This document shows, piece by piece, positions 1 through 6,713 of a stretch of DNA of 43,531 bases. Below the pieces are notes generated by a model. It saw nothing but the letters and a program-made list of their open reading frames with translations. It did no database searches and had not been told where the DNA came from. How positions within the stretch are numbered: the first letter of the stretch is position 1; every line of letters begins with the position of its first letter. Origin of the DNA: Mycobacteriales bacterium (GTDB lineage: Bacteria; Actinomycetota; Actinomycetes; JAFAQI01; DASSKL01); the NCBI GenBank assembly GCA_035690485.1, contig DASSKL010000090.1:1-43531 (forward strand), given 5' to 3'. Position numbers and translations under genes: made by a program.

Positions 1-255
1 TCGGGTCAACACGATGACGCTGTCCAGGCCTGGGACCGGCAGCCTGATGACGACTGCGGGCCGCTTCTCCTTCGGGTCGTTCCCGCTCACAACGGCGGAG
101 TCGATCCGATACAGCCCGCCGAGGCGTGGGTGAGTCAAGGCATTCAGCCTGGGCCTCCCCTCGACGCCGGTCAGTCGCAGCAGACGCGGAACCACGGCGC
201 CACCGTTCAGGGCCGCCGCGGCCCACTCGACGACCGCGGGCTGTCGGGTGGTCAC
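1..255 (-). CDS. Partial protein with PemK/MazF-like segment (3' end outside window)
   Basis: An open frame on the minus strand runs off the left edge, leaving 85 N-terminal residues from a GTG start. A second GTG further upstream at 363 is possible, and neither has a convincing ribosome binding site. The visible C-terminal part contains GLYRIDSAVVSGNDPKEKRP followed by AVVIRLP and DSVIVLTR. The pattern of a basic KRP, a hydrophobic AVVI strand and then a VIVLTR strand resembles the SH3-like core of PemK/MazF endoribonuclease toxins. The first 45 residues are not recognised and no antitoxin gene is visible inside the window. The gene sits on the 3' side of the tRNA-fMet gene in DNA of lower GC than the core. 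The family call is inference from a short motif; it could equally be an unrelated small beta-barrel protein. Confidence 0.4.
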   Translation of the reverse strand, partial: MTTRQPAVVEWAAAALNGGAVVPRLLRLTGVEGRPRLNALTHPRLGGLYRIDSAVVSGNDPKEKRPAVVIRLPVPGLDSVIVLTR

Positions 256-424
256 TATCCAAAGCCACCGAGCCAGACTGCCAAGTGCCGGTGCGGCGCG
301 CCCTGGCTCTCCCGAATCGATCTCGTTGCCGCTCGATGCCCGCCAGCTCCACACGCGCTCCACGGCCCGCGCTCATGCGGCAGCAGTTTCTGGAACCAGT
401 CTGGAATGATCTTGAAAGCAGGAA

Positions 425-447
425 GGCCATGATCGGTGATCATGGCC
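425..447 (-). terminator. Perfect hairpin downstream of tRNA-fMet
   Basis: Arms GGCCATGATC and GATCATGGCC pair perfectly over 10 bp with a 3-nt loop. The hairpin lies about 20 nt beyond the tRNA 3' end. On the minus strand it is followed by a moderately T-rich run (TTCCTGCTTTC). A tRNA terminator is the simplest reading. The high symmetry would also fit a protein-binding or recombination site. Confidence 0.5.
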
Positions 448-467
448 CTGACCTGCGGTTTCACTAG

Positions 468-541
468 TAGCGGGGGCAGGATTTGAACCTGCGACCTCTG
501 GGTTATGAGCCCAGCGAGCTACCGAGCTGCTCCACCCCGCG
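468..541 (-). tRNA. tRNA-fMet (CAT), initiator
   Basis: The minus strand folds into a 74-nt cloverleaf with acceptor CGCGGGG/CCCCGCT, a D arm, anticodon stem CTGGG/CCCAG around loop CTCATAA, and T arm GCAGG-TTCAAAT-CCTGC. The anticodon is CAT. Two hallmarks mark it as the initiator: position 1 (C) faces T at 72, so the first acceptor pair is unpaired, and three consecutive G-C pairs close the anticodon loop. The discriminator base is A. The CCA end is not encoded, because CTA follows. Confidence 0.95.
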
Positions 542-552
542 TCGGTGTCACC

Positions 553-582
553 ACTATAGGTCAGCCCCGCCGCCCGCGCCAA
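553..582 (-). promoter_or_regulatory. Promoter of tRNA-fMet
   Basis: On the minus strand a TTGGCG -35-like hexamer is followed after 18 bp by TATAGT. The -10 lies about 11 bp before the tRNA 5' end, so the predicted transcript would have only a few nucleotides of leader, as is normal for a single tRNA gene. Confidence 0.6.
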
Positions 583-625
583 AAGCCGGTAGGAACCCGA
601 CCGTCGGGATGATAGATCGGCGAGC

Positions 626-1591
626 ATGAGGCTTCATCTCGACACCGACCTCGGATCCGACCCGGACGACGCGTGCGCCCTCGCGATGCTGCTGGGCACG
701 CCCGACGTCGAGCTGGTCGGCATCACGACCACGATCGACCCGGGCGGCATCCGCGCCGGCATGGTGCGCGAGGTGCTAGCCGTCGCGAAGGGCCACGAGG
801 CGCGAGCCGTCGCGAGGGACCGCGACGTGCCGATCGCAGCCGGCGCCGAGGTGACCCTGACCAGCCGTACGACGCCCGGCGACATCCCGACCGGCGACCG
901 CTGGTGGCCGCGCCCCATCACGCCGCGACCGAGCCCGCCCGGCGCGGCTCTCGACCTGCTCGCCGCATCCCTCGAGTCGGGAGCCACGGTCGTCGCCATC
1001 GGCCCCTACACCAACCTGGCGCTGCTCGAGACCCTGCGCCCGGGGTCGCTGAGCCAAGGCCCGATCGTCCTGATGGGCGGCTGGGTCGGCGGCCGGTTGC
1101 CCGAGGGCTTCCCCGCGTGGGAGGCCGACCGCGACTGGAACGTCCAGTGCGATCCCTACGCGGCGCGGGTGGTCTTCGACGCAGCCACCGACCTGACCCT
1201 GGTCACCATCGCCGCCACGATCCGGGTGCCGGTTTGCGCAAGCGACCTGCCGCGACTCGAAGCGGCCGGCGCGCTGGGCGAGCTGCTCGCCCGCCAGGCG
1301 CGAGCCCAGGGTGAGGCGCACTACGCGGGCGTGGGCCGGCGCTACTCGCGGCTGCCCGACGACCTGCTCAACTTCCACCACGACCCGCTCGCGTGCGCGG
1401 TCGCCGCCGGCTGGGACGGCGCCGACGCCGGCGTACGCCGTCTGGTCCCGGTCGAAGAACGCGGCGTCCTGCGGTTCGCGGAGGACCCGGCCGGGCGACC
1501 GGTCAAGGTCGTCGACGAGGTCGACGGCGACGCGTTCCGGGAGCACTGGTTTCGTTGCATCGAGCGAGCAGCAGCGCACCCGCAGCCCTAG
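626..1591 (+). CDS. Nucleoside hydrolase (inosine-uridine preferring family)
   Basis: The 321-residue length fits the family, which cleaves the N-glycosidic bond of ribonucleosides to release base and ribose for salvage in the cytoplasm. The N-terminal DTDLGSDPDDA (residues 6-16) is the aspartate cluster that binds Ca2+ and ribose. Further family signatures are IGPYTNLAL, VLMGGW, the WNVQCDPYAARVV segment and the C-terminal HHDPLACA, which supplies another metal and substrate contact. The family usually has EFN where this protein has WNV, so the substrate may differ from classical inosine/uridine hydrolases. The leader is short. A gene for an FmdB-like zinc ribbon follows 10 bp later, so the two may be co-transcribed. 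Family assignment is firm; the exact nucleoside is not predictable. Confidence 0.9.
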   Translation: MRLHLDTDLGSDPDDACALAMLLGTPDVELVGITTTIDPGGIRAGMVREVLAVAKGHEARAVARDRDVPIAAGAEVTLTSRTTPGDIPTGDRWWPRPITPRPSPPGAALDLLAASLESGATVVAIGPYTNLALLETLRPGSLSQGPIVLMGGWVGGRLPEGFPAWEADRDWNVQCDPYAARVVFDAATDLTLVTIAATIRVPVCASDLPRLEAAGALGELLARQARAQGEAHYAGVGRRYSRLPDDLLNFHHDPLACAVAAGWDGADAGVRRLVPVEERGVLRFAEDPAGRPVKVVDEVDGDAFREHWFRCIERAAAHPQP

Positions 1592-1601
1592 ACTGGACGG
1601 C

Positions 1602-1802
1602 GTGCCTGCGTACGACTACCGCTGCCGCGAGTGCGCCACGGTCTTCACCGTCGAGCGCTCCATGAGTGCCGTCGCGACGGCGGAGCGCTGCCCGCAGGGC
1701 CACGACGACGTCGCCCGCGTCTGGTCCGCCGTCTCGGTCGGTGGTCGGGCGAGCGCCCCGGCTCCGGCCGGTGGCTGCTGCGGCGGCGGCTGCTGCGGCT
1801 GA
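1602..1802 (+). CDS. FmdB family zinc-ribbon protein
   Basis: A 66-residue protein starting at GTG reads VPAYDYRCRECATVF at its N-terminus, the FmdB/CxxC_CXXC_SSSS signature in which a CxxC knuckle directly follows a Y-x-Y-R-C opening. The second half of the zinc site is looser, with C-P-Q-G-H in place of the usual CPxCG. The tail GGCCGGGCCG, with four cysteines, is typical of actinobacterial members. The function of the family is not established; the name comes from a putative regulator of formamidase and amidase genes. It follows the nucleoside hydrolase closely on the same strand. A longer in-frame reading starting within the hydrolase gene was rejected because the homologous region begins exactly at this GTG. 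Confidence 0.85.
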   Translation: MPAYDYRCRECATVFTVERSMSAVATAERCPQGHDDVARVWSAVSVGGRASAPAPAGGCCGGGCCG

Positions 1803-1838
1803 CCGGATCCAGCGCGAGGCGGGCAGCAACCGAGGCCG

Positions 1839-3101
1839 TCAGTCGACGCCGCTCGCGCGTGTGGCCGGGTCCAGGCCCACGGACAGCAGCGCGTCCTTCG
1901 GCGCCGCCCCGACCTGCCGCGGCAGCAGCAACGTCATCGCCACCGCGACCAGCGACACCGCCACCACCACGACGATGAAGATGTCGCTGGCACGTTGCAG
2001 CCCGATGTGCCCGGCCAACGTGCCCACGCCGATCACCGGCAGCGACAGCGCGATGTAGCCCACGATGTTGTAGGCGCTGACCACCTCGGCCCGCCGCCGC
2101 GGCGGCGCCACATCGTTGAGCAGCTGCAGGCTTCCCATGAACGCGATACCGCTTCCCGATCCGGCGAGCACCGTCCCGCCCACGAACAGCCCGATGCTCG
2201 ACGCCGACAGGCTCCACCCCACGAGCACCATGCCGACGCACAGGCCGAGCGCGCCGAGCACCATCGTCCGCCGGCTCGGCCACAACCGCAGCCAGATCTG
2301 CGCCAGCCCGCCGATGCCCGCGTTGACGAACAGCACGAGCCCGGCGACCGCGTGGTTGCTCACGTGCAGCAGGTCGCGGTCGATCGACGGGCTGAGCGAG
2401 CCGTAGAGCGCACCCACCGCCCACGCCACCGCCAGCATCAGCGCCGCCGCCGCAAACGGGTGCCGGATCGACCGCGGCACCGACGGCCGCTGCAACCGCC
2501 AGGCGAACGACTCCACCGCGACGACCGTCTCCGGCACCACCCGGCGCAGCAGCAGCCAGCCGGCTGCGATCAGCGCGAGCTCGAACAGGAACGGCAGCAC
2601 CCGCGGCAGCGGCGCGTACTCCGCCAGGATCCCGACGATCAGCGGCCCGCCGGCAGCCCCAGCGATGAACGACAGCGTGTTGAGGAACGACGCCCGCCGC
2701 CGGTCGCCGTTCGGCTCCAGCTCGACGAGAGCGGCGGTCGCCGCCGCCGTCAGCGTCCCGGTCGCCAGCCCCTGCACCGCGCGTGCCACCAGCAGCCAGC
2801 CGGTGTCCGCGGCCGACGCGAAGAGCACGGCGCTCACCGCGAGCATCACCAGCGACGGCAGCATGATCCGGCGTCGGCCCAGCTCGTCGGACAGCCGGCC
2901 GAACGCGACCAGCGCGACGATCACCCCGAGGGCGTACGCCGCGAAGATCCAGGTCAACGTCGCGGCGGAGTAGCCGAACCGCTGCTGCCAGATGACGTAG
3001 AGCGGGGACGGCGCGTTGCTGGCCAGCGTCGTCGTGAACATGACGAACGCGACGACGGCAACCGGCGACAACCTCGCGGCGCGCGCCGCCGAGCCCGTCA
3101 C
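1839..3101 (-). CDS. MFS transporter, drug-efflux type
   Basis: The roughly 420-residue protein has about twelve hydrophobic segments and the MFS loop 2-3 motif in the form GRLSDELGRRRIM. It probably exports a small molecule using the proton gradient. The N-terminal half contains LASNAPSPLYVIWQ, a sequence common in actinobacterial exporters of this kind. I chose the GTG preceded by AGGGG at 5 nt spacing. The frame stays open to a GTG at 3146, but that start would put a palindrome (ACTTGAC-N6-GTCAAGT) inside the coding region, whereas the chosen start leaves it as an upstream operator. The gene lies downstream of hyuB on the same strand, separated by about 130 bp with its own candidate regulatory sites. 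Substrate unknown. Confidence 0.88.
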   Translation of the reverse strand: MTGSAARAARLSPVAVVAFVMFTTTLASNAPSPLYVIWQQRFGYSAATLTWIFAAYALGVIVALVAFGRLSDELGRRRIMLPSLVMLAVSAVLFASAADTGWLLVARAVQGLATGTLTAAATAALVELEPNGDRRRASFLNTLSFIAGAAGGPLIVGILAEYAPLPRVLPFLFELALIAAGWLLLRRVVPETVVAVESFAWRLQRPSVPRSIRHPFAAAALMLAVAWAVGALYGSLSPSIDRDLLHVSNHAVAGLVLFVNAGIGGLAQIWLRLWPSRRTMVLGALGLCVGMVLVGWSLSASSIGLFVGGTVLAGSGSGIAFMGSLQLLNDVAPPRRRAEVVSAYNIVGYIALSLPVIGVGTLAGHIGLQRASDIFIVVVVAVSLVAVAMTLLLPRQVGAAPKDALLSVGLDPATRASGVD

Positions 3102-3119
3102 CGCATCCCCTGCCGTCGA

Positions 3120-3139
3120 ACTTGACACCCGCGTCAAGT
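3120..3139. promoter_or_regulatory. Palindromic operator candidate for the MFS gene
   Basis: ACTTGAC and GTCAAGT form perfect 7-bp arms around a 6-bp centre, 19 bp upstream of the preferred MFS start. The symmetry and size suit a dimeric regulator of the MerR, TetR or MarR type. No regulator gene is adjacent. Confidence 0.5.
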
Positions 3140-3189
3140 CTCGCACGGCCTCAGCCGCGCGGCGAATGGATCAGCGCCGCAGCCGGCGC

Positions 3190-3220
3190 CCGCACCTAGT
3201 AGGGCGGCCGCACCTAATAG
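3190..3220. repeat. Tandem direct repeat between hyuB and the MFS gene
   Basis: CCGCACCTAGTAG and CCGCACCTAATAG are 13-mers with one mismatch, repeated with an 18-bp period in the short gap between hyuB and the MFS transporter. Each contains a small CCTAnTAG core. They could bind a regulator, or supply a -10-like TATTAG on the minus strand. Confidence 0.45.
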
Positions 3221-3231
3221 AGAGGAAGGGA

Positions 3232-4740
3232 TCAGCCCGGCGAGCCCCAGCCGCCACCGCCCGGCGTGACAACGGTCACGATGTCGCCGGCCGCCAGCTG
3301 CCGGCGCACCTTCGGCGCCAGCTCCTCCTCGTTGAGCAGGTTGCGGCCCAACGCACCCGGCGCACCGCCGGCGGCTCCCGTCGGCGGGTGCCGACGCCGG
3401 TCGGTCAGCAGGCTGACCGAGGCCTCCTCGAGCACGCGCACCGCCCGCACCACGCCGTCGCCGCCGCGATGCGCCCCGGCGCCGCCGGAGCCGTCGACCA
3501 GCTCGTAGCGCTCGACCCGCACCGGGTACTCCAGCTCCAGCGCCTCCACCGGCGTGTTCAGCGTGTTGGTCATCCCGACGTGCACGCCCGACGGGCCGTC
3601 GCCGCGTGCCGACGCTCCCTGGCCACCGGCGATCGTCTCGTAGTAGGTCCAGCCCGCGCCGCCGATGACGAGGTTGTTCATCGTCCCCTGCCCGGCTGCG
3701 GGCACGTCGGCCACCGAGGACAGTGCGGCCAGCACCGCGTCGGCGATCCGCTGGCTGGTCTCGACGTTGCCCGCGACCACCGCGTGCGGCGGCCGGGCGT
3801 TGACGAGAGAACCTTCCGGCGCGGTGACGCGCAACGGCACATAGGTCCCGGCGTTGGCCGGCACGTCCTCGGGCAGCAGCACCCGCAACGCGAAGTAGCA
3901 GGCCGAGCGGGTCACCGCCAGCGGGCAGTTGACGTTGCCGGCCACCGCGGCCGCGGTGCCGGTGAAGTCGACGTGCATCTCGTCGCCATCGACGGTGACC
4001 GCGACGACGATCGGGATGTCGACGTCGACGACACCGTCGCCCTCGAGCTCGGTGCGCGCCTCGTAGCGGCCGTCGGGCAGCGCCCGCAGCGCCTCACGGC
4101 TGCGCCGCTCCGCGTAGGCCAGCACGTCGGAAAACCCTTGCAACACGACGGAAAGCCCGCGTCGCGCCGCCAGCTCCGCAACCCGCCGGGCACCCAGCAG
4201 GTTCGCCGCCGCCTGCGCGCGGAAGTCACCGCGCCGCAGCCGCGGCGTGCGCGAGTTGGCGCAGACCAGGTCGAGCACGTCGTCGGTCAGCCGCACGGCC
4301 GGGATGACCAGCCCCTCCTGCCAGAGGTCCTGCGAGTCGGCCGGCATCGACCCCGGCGCCATCCCGCCGACGTCGGAGTGGTGCGCCCGCGTCACGGCGT
4401 ATCCGACGATCTCGCCGTCGACCGCGACCGGCGAGACCATCGTGATGTCGGGCAGGTGGGTGCCCCCGGCGTACGGGTCGTTGAGCACCCACACGTCGTC
4501 GGGCCGCGGGCCACGCGCCATCACCGCGGCCACCGACTCCGGCATCGCGCCGAGGTGCACCGGGATGTGCTCGGCCTGTGCCACCAGCCGCCCGGCCACG
4601 TCGAACAGCGCCGCCGAGCAGTCGCGCCGCTCCTTGATGTTGGAGGAGTAGGCGCTGCGCACGAGCACCGTGCCCATCTCGTCGGCGATGCCGGCCAGCG
4701 CGCTGCGCAGCACCGACAAGGTGATCGGGTCGAGGCTCAC
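3232..4740 (-). CDS. hyuB: Hydantoinase B/oxoprolinase family protein
   Basis: This 502-residue protein is the B subunit type of ATP-dependent hydantoinases, 5-oxoprolinases and acetone/acetophenone carboxylases, which open a lactam or hydantoin ring (or activate a ketone) together with HyuA. Family landmarks include the N-terminal DPITLSVLRSALAGIADEMG, then SSNIKERRDCSAALFD, WVLNDPYAGGTHLPDITM, the GAVAGNVE-like region and the glycine-rich end. It is somewhat shorter than many members (550-600 residues) but both ends look intact. Its GTG start overlaps the hyuA stop as GTGA, so translation is coupled and a 1:1 complex is expected. The substrate (hydantoin, oxoproline or another lactam) cannot be told from sequence. 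Confidence 0.93.
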   Translation of the reverse strand: MSLDPITLSVLRSALAGIADEMGTVLVRSAYSSNIKERRDCSAALFDVAGRLVAQAEHIPVHLGAMPESVAAVMARGPRPDDVWVLNDPYAGGTHLPDITMVSPVAVDGEIVGYAVTRAHHSDVGGMAPGSMPADSQDLWQEGLVIPAVRLTDDVLDLVCANSRTPRLRRGDFRAQAAANLLGARRVAELAARRGLSVVLQGFSDVLAYAERRSREALRALPDGRYEARTELEGDGVVDVDIPIVVAVTVDGDEMHVDFTGTAAAVAGNVNCPLAVTRSACYFALRVLLPEDVPANAGTYVPLRVTAPEGSLVNARPPHAVVAGNVETSQRIADAVLAALSSVADVPAAGQGTMNNLVIGGAGWTYYETIAGGQGASARGDGPSGVHVGMTNTLNTPVEALELEYPVRVERYELVDGSGGAGAHRGGDGVVRAVRVLEEASVSLLTDRRRHPPTGAAGGAPGALGRNLLNEEELAPKVRRQLAAGDIVTVVTPGGGGWGSPG

Positions 4741-6713
4741 GGCTGCCGCTCCAGGACCAGCGTGCCGACCTCGTCGACCCGGCCGGCCCAGCCCGGCAGC
4801 ACCAGGCAGGTCGCCTCGGCCAGCTCGACGATCGCCGGACCGCGTACGACGGACCCGCGACCCATCCGCCCGCGGTCGAGCACCACCGCGTCGACCTCCC
4901 CGCCGGCGAGCAGGACCGTGCGCCGGCCGGTGACCGCATCGTCGACCGGCGCGCGCTCGGCGAGCGTCGGCACCGCGCCGGCTCGGGTGGCGACCAGCCG
5001 GACGTTGACGACCTGCACCGGCTCGTCGTCGATGCGGTGGCCGTAGCGCTGCTCGTGCAGCGCGTGAAACGCCTCGACCAGACCGGCCGGCTCGTCACCC
5101 GGCACGGTCAGCTCGAACGACTGCCCGGCGTAGCGCAGGTCCGCGAAGCGTTGCAGCGCCGGCGCTTCGAGGTCGGCGAGCGCCCGCTCCTCCAGCGCCG
5201 CGAAGGCGGCCGGCAGGCCGGCGTCGCCGACGACCGGCTGCACGTAGTCGCGGCGTACGTCGGAGATCGCCAGCCCCAGTGCCGAGAGCACCCCGGCCGC
5301 GCGCGGCAGCAGCACCGTGCGGCAGCCGAGCGCGTCGGCGAGCGCGCAGGCGTGCAGCCCGCCGGCGCCGCCGAACGCGGCCAGCGCGAACTCCCGCGGG
5401 TCGAGCCCGCGCTCGACGCTGATAACCCGCAGCGCCCGGACCATCTCCTCGTCCGCGACCTGCACGACCCCGAGAGCGGCCTGCCGCGCGTCGAGGCCGA
5501 GCCGCCGCCCGAGTCCCGCCATCGCTGCCTCGGCCAGGTCACGGCGCAGGGTCAGCCCACCACCGAGCCGCGCGCCGTCGGGCAGCGCGCCGAGCACCAG
5601 GTCGGCGTCGGTCACGGTGGGATCAGTGCCGCCGAGGCCGTACGCCGCAGGCCCGGGTTCCGCACCGGCGGAGCGCGGCCCGACCCGCAGGGCGCCGCCG
5701 TCGTCGACCCAGGCGATCGACCCGCCGCCGGCGCTGACCGTGTGCACGTCGACCATCGGCAGCCGCAGCGGCACGCCGGCCACCACCGCGTCGGTGGTGG
5801 TCTGCACCTGTCCGTCGACGACGGCGGCGACGTCGGTGCTGGTGCCGCCCATGTCGAAGGTCAGCACGTCGCGGAAGCCCGAGCGGGACGCGACGTGCGC
5901 CGCACCGACGACCCCGCCGGCAGGTCCCGACAGCACGAACCGCGCCGGGCCGGCCGCTGCCGTCCCCGCATCCACGACGCCGCCGGAGGACTGCATCACC
6001 AACGGCGCCGGCAGGCCGGCCTCGGCCGCCCGCGCGACGAGCCGTTGCAGGTAGGCGCCGAGCCGCGGCCGCAGGTAGGCGTCGGCCGTCGTCGTCGACG
6101 TCCGCTCGTACTCGCGGAACTCCGGCAGCACCTCGCACGACAGCGACACCGGCACGTCGGGCAGCCGCTGGCGCAACGCGGCCGCGACCGACCGCTCGTG
6201 CGCCGGGTGCAGGAAGCCGAACAGCAGGCAGACCGCCACCGCCTCGACCCCGGCGGCCGCGACCGCCTCCACCGCCGACGCGAGACCGGCCGGATCCAGC
6301 GGCTCGATCACGCCGGCCGCCCCCATCCGCTCGCGCACGGTGAAGCGCAGGTCACGCGGCACCAGCGGCGGCGGCCGGTGCCGCGTCAGGTCGTAGAGCG
6401 ACGCGCGGTTCTGCCGGCCGATCTCGATGACGTCACGGAAGCCCTCGGTCGTGACCAGCGCGGTGCGCCCGCCGCGCCGCTCGAGCAGCGCGTTGGTCGC
6501 GACGGTCGTCCCGTGCGCGAACACGGCGACGTCGTGAGCGGCGAGGCCGGTCGCCTGCCAGCCGGCGACCACGCCGGCCGACTGGTCGCGCGGCGTCGAC
6601 GGGACCTTCGCGGTGAGCACCGCGCCGTCGGGGCGGACGACGACCACGTCGGTGAACGTGCCGCCGACGTCGACACCGAGCCGCAGTCCCGACCGTCCTG
6701 GCGTCGAGATCAC
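4737..6713 (-). CDS. hyuA: Hydantoinase/oxoprolinase family protein, A subunit
   Basis: The 658-residue protein opens with GVDVGGTFTDVVVVRPDG, the phosphate-binding signature of the HyuA N-terminal domain, an actin-fold ATPase. AHGTTVATNALLERRGG and VTTEGFRDVIEIGRQNR follow, both diagnostic. The central domain carries MQSSGGVV, LSGPAGGVVGA and TFDMGGTSTDVA, and the C-terminal domain has FGGAGGLHACALA. The start GTG overlaps the stop of the upstream sensor kinase as GTGA, and its own stop overlaps hyuB. The frame remains open for almost 2 kb upstream, but that part is the antisense-frame shadow of the kinase gene; homology begins at this GTG. The pair probably catalyses ATP-dependent ring opening of a cyclic amide in the cytoplasm. 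Confidence 0.93.
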   Translation of the reverse strand: MISTPGRSGLRLGVDVGGTFTDVVVVRPDGAVLTAKVPSTPRDQSAGVVAGWQATGLAAHDVAVFAHGTTVATNALLERRGGRTALVTTEGFRDVIEIGRQNRASLYDLTRHRPPPLVPRDLRFTVRERMGAAGVIEPLDPAGLASAVEAVAAAGVEAVAVCLLFGFLHPAHERSVAAALRQRLPDVPVSLSCEVLPEFREYERTSTTTADAYLRPRLGAYLQRLVARAAEAGLPAPLVMQSSGGVVDAGTAAAGPARFVLSGPAGGVVGAAHVASRSGFRDVLTFDMGGTSTDVAAVVDGQVQTTTDAVVAGVPLRLPMVDVHTVSAGGGSIAWVDDGGALRVGPRSAGAEPGPAAYGLGGTDPTVTDADLVLGALPDGARLGGGLTLRRDLAEAAMAGLGRRLGLDARQAALGVVQVADEEMVRALRVISVERGLDPREFALAAFGGAGGLHACALADALGCRTVLLPRAAGVLSALGLAISDVRRDYVQPVVGDAGLPAAFAALEERALADLEAPALQRFADLRYAGQSFELTVPGDEPAGLVEAFHALHEQRYGHRIDDEPVQVVNVRLVATRAGAVPTLAERAPVDDAVTGRRTVLLAGGEVDAVVLDRGRMGRGSVVRGPAIVELAEATCLVLPGWAGRVDEVGTLVLERQP

